Of a stretch of DNA of 36,275 nucleotides, positions 1 through 6,849 are shown piece after piece. The DNA is from Candidatus Zhuqueibacterota bacterium (GTDB lineage Bacteria; Zhuqueibacterota; Zhuqueibacteria; Residuimicrobiales; Residuimicrobiaceae). A program made the translations under genes and the position numbers. The notes under the pieces were generated by a model. That model had not been told where the DNA came from. It worked only from the letters and a program-made list of their open reading frames with translations, and did no database searches. Each line of letters starts with the position of its first letter. Positions within the stretch are counted from its first letter, which is position 1. The stretch covers positions 1 through 36,275 of the forward strand of contig CAUJEL010000141.1 of NCBI GenBank assembly GCA_963169875.1, written 5' to 3'.

Positions 1-2
1 AC

Positions 3-1415
3 AATCTGCGCCAGGGCGTCCATATTGTGGTCGGCACGCCGGGCCGCATCCTCGACCATCTGCGCCAAAAAACCCTCACCCTGCAATCGCTCAGCTATTG
101 TGTGCTGGACGAAGCGGATGAGATGTTGAACATGGGCTTTCTCGAGGACGTCAAAAAAATCCTCAGCCATACCAACACGGACAAGCGCAACCTGATGTTC
201 TCGGCCACCATGCCCGATGCCATCCTCAAGGTGGCGCAAAAATACATGGGCGACTATCAGCTCGTGCAGATGGGCGATGTCACGTTGACCGCGCCTCTGA
301 CCGAGCAGTCGTTCATCCCGGTGCAGGACACGGAAAAGTTCCCGCTGCTGTGCGCGCTCATCGACCAGACGCCGGCGTTTTACGGACTGGTCTTTTGCCG
401 CACCAAGCATGAAGCCAAAAAAGTGGCGAAGCGGTTGCAGGCCAAAGGCTATGCGGCCGACAGCCTGCAGGGCAACCTGACCCAGTCGCAGCGCGAGCGC
501 GTTATGGGTGCTTTTCGCCGGGGCACGGTGCGCGTTCTGGTGGCCACAGATGTGGCTTCGCGCGGCATCGACGTATCGAATTTGACCCATGTGATCAATT
601 ATGGCCTGCCGCAGGATCCGGAGTCCTATGTGCATCGCATCGGCCGTACCGGCCGGGCGGGCAAAGAGGGCAAGGCGATCACCTTTGTGGCGCCGCAGGA
701 TCAGCGCAAATTGAGAGAGATTGAAAAACTCACGCATGCACGCATTCATATGGAAAAAGGCGTGGAAATCCCGCCGGCGCGTCCATCCGAGGAGCTGGAA
801 GATTCCAGCGATCGGACTCGCAACCAGCATCCGCGGGGAACCGCAGCGGCTGCGCGGAATGCGAAGAAAACGGAAGGATTCAGCAACCGGCCGCGTGATC
901 CGCGTCAGCGTGGAGAAGCGCCGGCCGCCCGGAGTTCGAGGAAATCTGAAGGATTCAGCAACCGTCCGCGTGACGCGCGTCAGCGGGGCGATGCGCCGGC
1001 TGCAAAGAGTCCGAGGAAATCTGAGGGATTCAGCAGTCCATCGCGCGATCCGCGTCAGCGGGGGACAGCCTCATCTGCGCGTAATGCGAGAAAACCAGAG
1101 GAATTCGCCAGTCAAACACGCGAGCGCTATCAGCGCAGCAAGGCATCGGCTGCTGCGCGGCCGGGTTTGGCATCAGATACAAGGCGGTCGGAAGGGTTCA
1201 GCAACCGGTCGCGCGATCCGCGTCAGCGGGGCGATGCGCCGGCAGCACGCAGTTCGAGAAAGACTGAAGGATTCAGCAGCCAGACACGTGACCTGCGTCC
1301 GCGGAGTTCGGCTGCAGCGCGTCCGGGCTTGGCAGGAGAAGCGAGGCAACCGGAAGGGTTCAGCAACCGGCCGCGCACCTGGTTTGGCCGCGCGCGACGC
1401 ATCTTCAGGGGATAG
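3..1415 (+). CDS. DEAD-box ATP-dependent RNA helicase, C-terminal part (5' truncated by window edge)
   Basis: The reading frame is open from base 3, so the gene begins upstream and the Q motif and Walker A are outside the window. In the visible part (471 aa) I see motif Ib TPGR (about 12-15), motif II DEAD (36-39), motif III SAT (67-69), motif IV LVFCRTKHEA, motif V ATDVASRGIDV and motif VI HRIGRTGR (about 211-218). These are the RecA1 end and full RecA2 of an RNA helicase that unwinds structured RNA or remodels RNPs with ATP. After about residue 270 there is a long basic, low-complexity tail of about seven degenerate EGFSNRPRDPRQRG units, probably an RNA-binding extension like the RGG or basic tails of DeaD/RhlE proteins. 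It ends in TAG, followed by a hairpin terminator. The subfamily cannot be fixed without the N-terminus. Confidence 0.95.
   Translation, partial: NLRQGVHIVVGTPGRILDHLRQKTLTLQSLSYCVLDEADEMLNMGFLEDVKKILSHTNTDKRNLMFSATMPDAILKVAQKYMGDYQLVQMGDVTLTAPLTEQSFIPVQDTEKFPLLCALIDQTPAFYGLVFCRTKHEAKKVAKRLQAKGYAADSLQGNLTQSQRERVMGAFRRGTVRVLVATDVASRGIDVSNLTHVINYGLPQDPESYVHRIGRTGRAGKEGKAITFVAPQDQRKLREIEKLTHARIHMEKGVEIPPARPSEELEDSSDRTRNQHPRGTAAAARNAKKTEGFSNRPRDPRQRGEAPAARSSRKSEGFSNRPRDARQRGDAPAAKSPRKSEGFSSPSRDPRQRGTASSARNARKPEEFASQTRERYQRSKASAAARPGLASDTRRSEGFSNRSRDPRQRGDAPAARSSRKTEGFSSQTRDLRPRSSAAARPGLAGEARQPEGFSNRPRTWFGRARRIFRG
861..1415 (+). repeat. Tandem degenerate coding repeats in helicase tail
   Basis: About seven in-frame units of roughly 23-31 codons, each built on EGFSNRxRDPRQRG followed by APAAR or AAARPGLA. 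Spacing varies because some units carry an added AAARPGL segment. The DNA is itself repetitive (core gaaggattcagcaacc), so it probably expands and contracts by slippage or recombination. Confidence 0.85.
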
Positions 1416-1426
1416 TGTATAACCGT

Positions 1427-1453
1427 GTGCCAGGCGCATGCCTGGCACGTTTT
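1427..1453 (+). terminator. Rho-independent terminator of the helicase gene
   Basis: A perfect 9-bp stem (GTGCCAGGC with GCCTGGCAC), a GCAT loop, then GTTTTA, 12 bases after the helicase stop codon. The T-run is short, so efficiency is uncertain. Confidence 0.6.
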
Positions 1454-1514
1454 AAGTACAGCGGGGCGCTGCTACAGCTGCAGGATGCGTACGGATTATG
1501 CAGGTGGAGCAACT

Positions 1515-1583
1515 CAACCGGAAGGGTTCAGCAACCGGCCGCGCACCTGGTTTGGCCGCGCGCGACGCATCTTCAGGGGATAG
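1515..1583 (+). repeat. 69-bp exact direct duplicate of the helicase 3' end
   Basis: Bases 1515-1583 repeat bases 1347-1415 without a mismatch by eye, including the last 22 codons and the TAG of the helicase. The copy lies 168 bp downstream, beyond the terminator, and no start or ribosome site is seen for it, so it is a non-coding relic of the duplication. Confidence 0.9.
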
Positions 1584-1654
1584 CCAGCAAACTCATCCCT
1601 CTGTCTGTAGCCGCAACACTACGGCAGGCATATAGACGACAAGTCTGACACAAT

Positions 1655-1684
1655 AAAAAAAGCCCTCGATTTTGAGGGCTTTTT
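1655..1684. terminator. Bidirectional rho-independent terminator
   Basis: AGCCCTC / GAGGGCT stem with a GATTTT loop, flanked by an A-tract on the left and a T-tract on the right. It lies between the rightward helicase region and the leftward FKBP gene, so it can serve both strands. Confidence 0.85.
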
Positions 1685-1805
1685 GCTTTTATTCTGAGTC
1701 ATGGTTTTTGGGCTCTGGCGCGGTCGCCCGCGGGTGGAGAAATGGTCAGACGATTAAATGGCCGTGTTGGTGCAATGCCGGGAAAAGCATGCGTGATGTG
1801 GAAAT

Positions 1806-2270
1806 CTAATGAGCGCTGCCCGACTGCAATTCCATCGGTGTCGCATCCCGGATATCGACAATTTTGGTTTTAAAATTCAGATTTTTCCCCGCAAGCGGAT
1901 GGTTCGAATCCAGAACCACCTCCGTCTCACTGTAAGATTTGACCACCACATTAACCTGTTGGCCGTTTTTCTTTTTCACACGCAGTATACGCCCGATGTA
2001 GAGAGCAATACTCTGCGGGATCAGTTTTCTCGGGAAGGCTTTGACCAGTTTTTCATTGATAAAGCCATAGGCATCTTGGGCAGCAATGGTGCCGTCCTTT
2101 TTATCGCCTACTTTCATCCCCATGATCGCCTTTTCCAGGCCGGGAATAACCTGATCATGCCCAACGAGAATGACCAGAGGCTTGTGCGTGGTTGTTGCAT
2201 CAAATAACTCGCCCGAGTCCAGCCTCAGGGAATAATGAAAGGCAACGACTTTGTCTTTCTCCACCGCCAT
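1806..2270 (-). CDS. slyD: FKBP-type peptidyl-prolyl cis-trans isomerase, SlyD-like
   Basis: 154 aa. The N-terminus (KDKVVAFHYSLRLDSGELFDAT) and the segment GHDQVIPGLEKAIMGMKVGD are the split FKBP fold. Between its halves sits the DAYGFINEKLVKAFPR region typical of the SlyD flap (insert-in-flap) domain. The protein catalyses prolyl isomerisation and, in this family, acts as a folding chaperone in the cytoplasm. The His/Cys-rich metal-binding tail of E. coli SlyD is missing: the protein ends QSGSAH, so a nickel role is unlikely. AAGGAG lies a suitable distance before the ATG. It is transcribed leftward into the terminator at 1655-1684. The symbol reflects family resemblance only. Confidence 0.88.
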   Translation of the reverse strand: MAVEKDKVVAFHYSLRLDSGELFDATTTHKPLVILVGHDQVIPGLEKAIMGMKVGDKKDGTIAAQDAYGFINEKLVKAFPRKLIPQSIALYIGRILRVKKKNGQQVNVVVKSYSETEVVLDSNHPLAGKNLNFKTKIVDIRDATPMELQSGSAH

Positions 2271-2326
2271 GGCGAACTCCTTATTACTTTATGAACCATT
2301 TTGTGGATTACATAACGGCCGTGACT

Positions 2327-2611
2327 TTAAAAACGTCTGCCTCCGCCACCGCCGCCGTGACGTCTTTCGGTTTTCGGCCTGGCCTCGTTCACATTGAGGT
2401 TCTTGCCCTTTAGTTCTTTGCCGTTCAATCCTTCAATGGCTGCCTGCGCTTCGCTTTTGGACGCCATCTCCACAAACCCGAACCCCCGGGATTGGCCGGT
2501 GAAGCGGTCTTTCATGATTGAAACGGATTGGGTCTGGCCATACACTTCAAACGCCACTTTCAAATCCTCTTCGCTGACTTCAGGATCGAGGTTGCCGACA
2601 TAGATATTCAT
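2327..2611 (-). CDS. Small RRM-domain RNA-binding protein
   Basis: 94 aa containing a single RNA-recognition motif: RNP-2 is IYVGNL at residues 2-7 and RNP-1 is RGFGFVEM at about 42-49. The two central aromatics that stack on RNA bases are present. A short Gly/Arg tail (GGGGGGRRF) follows. This architecture matches the bacterial Rbp family known best from cyanobacteria and several other phyla, often cold-responsive, binding single-stranded RNA. AAGGAG precedes the ATG. It is followed 56 bp downstream by the FKBP gene on the same strand, so the two may be co-transcribed. Confidence 0.93.
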   Translation of the reverse strand: MNIYVGNLDPEVSEEDLKVAFEVYGQTQSVSIMKDRFTGQSRGFGFVEMASKSEAQAAIEGLNGKELKGKNLNVNEARPKTERRHGGGGGGRRF

Positions 2612-2668
2612 GATGATCTCCTTTTTGAATTGATGATCTCGTTCATTAGGTGACTAAAGCATGCTCGA

Positions 2669-2983
2669 CTAGTAAAATACGCTCGACGGCACCCTGTCGA
2701 GGGCCATGATTTTGATGGCATCGTCACTGATCAAATAGCCCGGGCAAATCATTTTAAGCATTGTTCTTACATTCATGAACACATTCCCCAGATTTTCCAG
2801 GGAAGCGCCACCGGCAACGATCTTGCCAATGTATTCGCTGCCGTTAATGGTCATGATCTGGAGGAACTCGGGATTGTTGTCTTGAAAAAAGGCTTTCATG
2901 GATTTCGAACTGGCATCAAGCTGGTCCTGCAGTCTTTCTGTGTTTTTGATGCCCACGAACATGATATTTCCTGTATCCTGCAT
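2669..2983 (-). CDS. Hypothetical protein, 104 aa
   Basis: I do not recognise this protein. It is a compact 104-aa soluble sequence beginning MQDTGNIMFVGIKNTERL, with no signal peptide, no membrane segment and no obvious catalytic motif. A possible weak ribosome site (AGAGAG) precedes the ATG. It lies on the same strand between the response-regulator genes and the RRM gene. The balanced composition and lack of a competing frame argue that it is a real gene. Confidence 0.65.
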   Translation of the reverse strand: MQDTGNIMFVGIKNTERLQDQLDASSKSMKAFFQDNNPEFLQIMTINGSEYIGKIVAGGASLENLGNVFMNVRTMLKMICPGYLISDDAIKIMALDRVPSSVFY

Positions 2984-3104
2984 GGTTCTCTCTTGTTAGC
3001 AAAAATTTACTGTGGATAAAAATATCCTTTTACGCGGCCTGCTCTCTGAAAATGATAACCAGAGTTTTCTGCCAAGTCAAAGTGCGCCTTATCGCGCCAA
3101 CACG

Positions 3105-3473
3105 TCACGGCGTGGATGAACGGATCGCCGCCAAAATCACCCCTTCAGAGGGTTCATCCAGCTCCCGTCTGTGCACACCGGCCTGATACAAATACGCGGT
3201 GTTCCCTTCCGCCGGCAGGGTCATGACTTTCAACGAGGGATGCTCCTCCAGCAATTGGCTGCAAATCCTTGGCGTGGCCGCACTGGCGACCGGCGTGATG
3301 ATGACCACATCCACCGGAATTTTTTTGACCGCAATCAAGAGCTCGATGGGATCGATCACCTCGCCGACCACTTCCATGTCCGGCTGATGAGTTACCATAT
3401 TGCGGATCACATCGGAGAGCATGCGCGGCCGGCTGGAGAGCATGACTTTTATTTTGGCAGTGTATTCTTTCAT
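3105..3473 (-). CDS. Degenerate stand-alone receiver-like protein (pseudo-receiver)
   Basis: 122 aa with the beta-alpha spacing of a CheY-like receiver: IKVMLSSRPRMLSDVIRNMV, then DMEVVGEV, then VDVVIIT, then LKVMTLPA. The residues needed for phosphotransfer are missing: the acidic pair is SS (13-14) and the phospho-acceptor position is Thr60 rather than Asp. There is no output domain. The fold assignment is from pattern only. It lies 130 bp downstream of, and on the same strand as, an intact NarL-type regulator, so it may be a phosphorylation-independent partner or a decayed relative. No clear ribosome site is seen. Confidence 0.6.
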   Translation of the reverse strand: MKEYTAKIKVMLSSRPRMLSDVIRNMVTHQPDMEVVGEVIDPIELLIAVKKIPVDVVIITPVASAATPRICSQLLEEHPSLKVMTLPAEGNTAYLYQAGVHRRELDEPSEGVILAAIRSSTP

Positions 3474-3603
3474 TTATGAAACGTAGTCATTTTGCGGCGT
3501 AAAACCAATAGATCATAGGGTTCAAAAAGGAACCATGAAAAGTACTGGTCCGCCGCCGGGCCCGGCACGTTTTTATGAGGGAAAAGAGGTACTGGTACCG
3601 CAT

Positions 3604-4266
3604 TTATTTTTTGAGCAGATTTCTTTCGCGGGCATACTGCACCGCTTCGAGGCGGTTGTAGAGCTGCAGTTTGTCGAGGATATTATGGATGTGATTTTTC
3701 ACGGTCTGCGTTTCGATGAAGAGGCGCCTGGCGATTTCCTTGTTGGAGAGGCCCTCGGCGATGAGGTTGATGATCTCCAGTTCCCGGCCGGTCAGCTTTA
3801 CGGAACTTTCCGCAAGTTTGGGCATGCGCTGACTGGCCAGCTCGGCGATGCGCGTGAACAGCGACGCCGTCATCTGCGGAGAAATGTTTGATTCACCGCG
3901 GTAAACCGAGCGAATGGTTTCCGCCAGATGTTCAAAGGAGGCTTCTTTGAGAACATAGCCCACGGCCCCGGCCTCGATGCAGGCCATGATTTCTTCGGTC
4001 AGGTCGATCATGCCGAGGATGACCACTTTGACTTCCGGCATTTCCTGGTGCAGGCTCCGGGTGACTTCGATGCCATCCTTGTCCGGCATGCCGATATCGA
4101 TGAGGGCCACTTCCGGCCGCAGGTTTTTAATCTGCCGCAGAGCCTCGTCGCCGCCGGGCGCGGTTCCGATGACGGACATGTCTTCCTGTTCGCTCAACAT
4201 GGAAACGAGGCCTTCACGGAGCAGACGATTATCGTCGGCGATAAAGACCCGAATGATCTCACTCAT
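3604..4266 (-). CDS. NarL/FixJ-family two-component response regulator
   Basis: 220 aa. The receiver domain (residues 4-120) has the acidic pair D11-D12, phospho-acceptor D57 in ALIDIGMPDKDG, and K107 in GYVLKEAS. The usual Ser/Thr of the T-loop is not obvious (ILGMI). A linker leads to a LuxR-type helix-turn-helix (about 155-215) with the signature LTGRELEIINLIAEGLSNKEIARRLFIETQTVKNHIHNILDKL. It should be a DNA-binding transcription factor switched by a histidine kinase, which is not in the window. An in-frame stop just upstream fixes the ATG as the first usable start, although its ribosome site is weak. A 14-bp palindrome lies 68-81 bp upstream of the start. Confidence 0.95.
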   Translation of the reverse strand: MSEIIRVFIADDNRLLREGLVSMLSEQEDMSVIGTAPGGDEALRQIKNLRPEVALIDIGMPDKDGIEVTRSLHQEMPEVKVVILGMIDLTEEIMACIEAGAVGYVLKEASFEHLAETIRSVYRGESNISPQMTASLFTRIAELASQRMPKLAESSVKLTGRELEIINLIAEGLSNKEIARRLFIETQTVKNHIHNILDKLQLYNRLEAVQYARERNLLKK

Positions 4267-4333
4267 AACGCCATCTCAGAGGGAATGGTGGAAATGCCCC
4301 GGGCCTTTCCCGTTGATCGAGGCATGGGGCGTC

Positions 4334-4347
4334 CAGGCACGTGCCTG
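4334..4347. promoter_or_regulatory. 14-bp perfect palindrome upstream of the response regulator
   Basis: CAGGCACGTGCCTG is a perfect palindrome about 70 bp upstream of the leftward regulator gene and 120 bp upstream of the rightward promoter at 4470. It could be an operator for either. No T-run follows, so it does not look like a terminator. Confidence 0.4.
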
Positions 4348-4469
4348 CTGCAAACAAAAGCAAATAATGGCCGCTGAGTTAAAAATAGGGAAAAATTTTG
4401 CCATTCGCAACGATAAACAATGCAATCGGGGCCGGATCATTTTTTCAGCAGAGTTTGGCGATAATCTTC

Positions 4470-4498
4470 TTGACAAACGAAAATTGTTTTGTTATACT
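4470..4498 (+). promoter_or_regulatory. Sigma70-type promoter
   Basis: TTGACA at 4470-4475, 17-bp spacer, TATACT at 4493-4498. It is near consensus and sits just upstream of the small gene at 4524. Confidence 0.8.
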
Positions 4499-4523
4499 TA
4501 ATCATGTTTTGAGAGGAACCTTT

Positions 4524-4796
4524 ATGTCAGACGGCTGCACGGATACACATCCTTTGATCGAAGCGATGCGATTGGAATTGCTTAAAAACACACCGCCATG
4601 GCGAAAGCTGCAATTGATGGCGGAATTGAATGCAGCGGCCCAAGCGCTGGCGATGAGTGGATTGCGCGCCCGTCATCCGCACGCCGGTGATGCTGAATTG
4701 AGGCGGCGGCTTGCGGGTTTGCTGCTGGGCGAAGAGACCGCGGCCAGGGTTTATGGGACTTTGAAGGATGCGCAGCATGATTTCAGAAGCGATTAA
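4524..4796 (+). CDS. Small uncharacterised protein, 90 aa
   Basis: 90 aa, beginning MSDGCTDTHPLIEAM. The ATG at 4524 is chosen because AGAGGAACC precedes it and a near-consensus promoter ends 25 bp upstream; the frame is open further upstream to 4398, but that would overlap the promoter. The sequence (WRKLQLMAELNAAAQALAMSGLRARHPHAG, then AELRRRLAGLLLGEETAARVYG) is helical. I recall it as resembling small proteins often encoded beside nucleotidyltransferase or similar genes, but no partner follows here: the next genes run in the opposite direction. Function unknown; gene-level confidence is good. Confidence 0.75.
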   Translation: MSDGCTDTHPLIEAMRLELLKNTPPWRKLQLMAELNAAAQALAMSGLRARHPHAGDAELRRRLAGLLLGEETAARVYGTLKDAQHDFRSD

Positions 4797-4815
4797 AGCG
4801 CCGCCTGCCGGCCTG

Positions 4816-5073
4816 TTCATCGCGTATAAAGCTGCACGCGCAGAACCGCCGGGATTGCGAAAACCAGCCCCCAGTCGGTTTGATCGCCGTTGAGGATGCA
4901 CTTCATCGCGTATAAAGCTGCACGCGCAGAACCGCCGGGGTTGCGAAAACCAGGCCCCCGTCGGTCTCATTGTTATTGAGAGTTCGCTTCATCGCGTATA
5001 GAGCTGCACGCGCAGAACCGCCGGGGTTGCGAAAACCAGGCCCCAGTCGGTCTGATCTCCGTTGAGGATGCGC
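4816..5073. repeat. Three tandem 86-bp repeats at the 3' end of the glycosidase gene
   Basis: Copies start at 4816, 4902 and 4988, exactly 86 bp apart. The third copy is the real 3' end of the leftward glycosidase gene: the last 28 codons plus the stop. The two copies beyond the stop keep the peptide GLVFATPAVLRVQLYTR followed by a stop. The middle copy diverges most at its far end. The outer copies resemble each other there, so duplication was probably stepwise. Confidence 0.92.
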
Positions 5074-6656
5074 TCGGCCTTGAATACGCCATCGACATAG
5101 CGCCCCTCCTCGACCCGCAGATACTGCCACGGCCGCTCCCTGTTTTCGCCGTTTGGCCGAAACAGGACGCGGCAGTGATAGCCGGCCAGCAGATACTGCC
5201 CTTTGCTCAATTCCGCGATCAGGATGCGGCCGTCCGGGCCCTCCGGCTGGTTCTGGATGCGAGCCAGGCGCTGGAACCGGCCAAAGGCGATGTCTGCGTC
5301 CCAGCCATCAAAATGCAGCGTCTGGTCGGTGATATAGTGAACGCGGTCCCATGAACTTCCCGGTCCGGAGGTGGAATCAACCGCCATCTGCACCGCGGTC
5401 TGCACCTTGCCCGCAAAGTTCAACCTGGCAATCTCCTGCGCCATTGGTTTGATCAATCGATAGTTGAGCGCCGTGTCCCCGTATTTTTCCTCCGCTGAGA
5501 GCGGCTCACCATCACGCCCTGTAGAAATAATCGTATCATCCATGCCAAAGGGCGCATAGCCGATGGCGCCGTTTCCCAGCGCCGCGAAGAAGAACCGCGT
5601 GATGGCGCCGTGGCCAATGGTTTCAGGGACAAACAGCGGATTATCCGGACGGTTGTAGAGTTGCAGCACCTTGAGATAGGCGTCGGTATCGCTGAGGTAT
5701 ATGTCCGGCGAGAGGATATCGACCGCCGGTGCCGCGGCTTTCCAGAGTTCGAAGACGTTGTCATTTGGTCCGCCGACCTGATAGGTGGGCGGCCAACCGG
5801 GATGGAAAGGATCGCGGATCGAGCCGTTGACGAGCAGCGGCAGGGGATAGACCGCCTTGCCCGCGGCGGCAACCTGGCCAATGTAGGACGCCACATGCCA
5901 GACCTGGAAGAATTCATCCGCATCGCGTCCGAAAACATCACGCCAGTTGCGGTTGGATGCACCCGATTTTTTCATGGCGGCCAGGGCGGCTGCGGGGACC
6001 GGGCTGTTGAAAATTTTCTGCGCCGCCGGCGAATAATCGCGGACGCTATCCCACGAGCCCGGCTCATTCTCGACCTGCACCATGATGACCGTATGCTGCG
6101 CGTCGAACTCCTTGAGATGCTTCATGAAGGCTGTAAACGCCCTGATGTCGGCTTCAAGAGTCGCCGGGGCATGGGGCGACGGCGAGTCGATTGGCTGTCC
6201 CTGTGCGCCGGTGATATTGGGATATTTTTGCGGTTGCAGCTTCATCCACTGCGGCATATAGTGGTTCGATCCATTCTTCCACGTGGCGAACCACAGCAGG
6301 ATCAGTCTCACATCGTGTTCGCGCGCCTGGGTGATGATGGCGTCGATGACGTGATAGTCATAGCGGCCCGGTTCGGGCTCGAACTGCTCCCAATAGATTG
6401 GTATTTCGAGGGTGTTGACGTTGAGCGCGGTCATGGCTGACCAGACCCTGGGGAGCGTGGCCGGCCAGGCGCTGGAGTTGTGGCACTGCGCGCCGAGAAT
6501 GAGGAAGGGCTCTCCATCGACCATCAACATGTGGCGGCCGTTCTCGTGCACGAGATGCGGCATTGACGGATCTGTCGCTTGCGCGCGGGTGGATGAAAGA
6601 TGGCAAGTGAGTGCCAGGAGGATGGCCATGATGTGCAAACGATATGAAAGTTTCAT
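4989..6656 (-). CDS. Secreted GH35/GH42-like glycoside hydrolase (beta-galactosidase-like, DUF5597 type)
   Basis: 555 aa. Residues 1-27 form a signal peptide (hydrophobic IMAILLALTCHL, then SSTRAQA), so it is exported. A TIM-barrel glycosidase follows: DGEPFLILGAQCHNSSAWP, LNVNTLEIPIYWEQFEPEPGRYDY, the acid/base candidate E196 or E198 in VQVENEPG, and the nucleophile candidate E345 in FVPETIGHG. The C-terminal part is beta-rich, as in DUF5597 proteins. The likely substrate is a beta-linked galactoside or related plant oligosaccharide, but this is only inferred. Its 3' end is the third unit of a tandem repeat. It has no sugar-transport or regulatory neighbours. Confidence 0.85.
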   Translation of the reverse strand: MKLSYRLHIMAILLALTCHLSSTRAQATDPSMPHLVHENGRHMLMVDGEPFLILGAQCHNSSAWPATLPRVWSAMTALNVNTLEIPIYWEQFEPEPGRYDYHVIDAIITQAREHDVRLILLWFATWKNGSNHYMPQWMKLQPQKYPNITGAQGQPIDSPSPHAPATLEADIRAFTAFMKHLKEFDAQHTVIMVQVENEPGSWDSVRDYSPAAQKIFNSPVPAAALAAMKKSGASNRNWRDVFGRDADEFFQVWHVASYIGQVAAAGKAVYPLPLLVNGSIRDPFHPGWPPTYQVGGPNDNVFELWKAAAPAVDILSPDIYLSDTDAYLKVLQLYNRPDNPLFVPETIGHGAITRFFFAALGNGAIGYAPFGMDDTIISTGRDGEPLSAEEKYGDTALNYRLIKPMAQEIARLNFAGKVQTAVQMAVDSTSGPGSSWDRVHYITDQTLHFDGWDADIAFGRFQRLARIQNQPEGPDGRILIAELSKGQYLLAGYHCRVLFRPNGENRERPWQYLRVEEGRYVDGVFKAERILNGDQTDWGLVFATPAVLRVQLYTR

Positions 6657-6770
6657 TTCCGCGATTTTTCCTCACTCGATCAAACAGTTATTGTTTTCCA
6701 GGAACGGGTACAATCGCAGCGCTGAGCAGGAGCCTACGGAGGGCGCGTGTCTGCTCGAGTGCCTGGTTCA

Positions 6771-6795
6771 GCCTGAGCGGAGCGAAGGCTCAGGC
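6771..6795. repeat. Intergenic hairpin, 8-bp stem
   Basis: GCCTGAGC and GCTCAGGC separated by 9 bases, 55 bp beyond the stop of the leftward M16 gene. There is no T-run on either side, so it is a stem-loop of unknown role. Its CTGAGCGGAGCGAAGG wording recalls intergenic palindromic repeats common in environmental bacterial genomes. Confidence 0.5.
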
Positions 6796-6849
6796 GCTCG
6801 ATGCTCAGCGCGGCGTTTCAGCCCGAGCGCAGAGATGGCTGAATGCTTT

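Noticed and set aside
721-1422. 233-codon frame overlapping the helicase tail
   Set aside because: Shifted frame of a low-complexity repeat; Arg-rich with no protein pattern.
4816-5073. CRISPR-like array
   Set aside because: The 86-bp units adjoin without spacers and encode the end of a gene, so they are tandem duplications.
5610-6440. 276-codon frame antisense to the glycosidase
   Set aside because: Shadow of the GC-rich glycosidase gene; no start context or domain.
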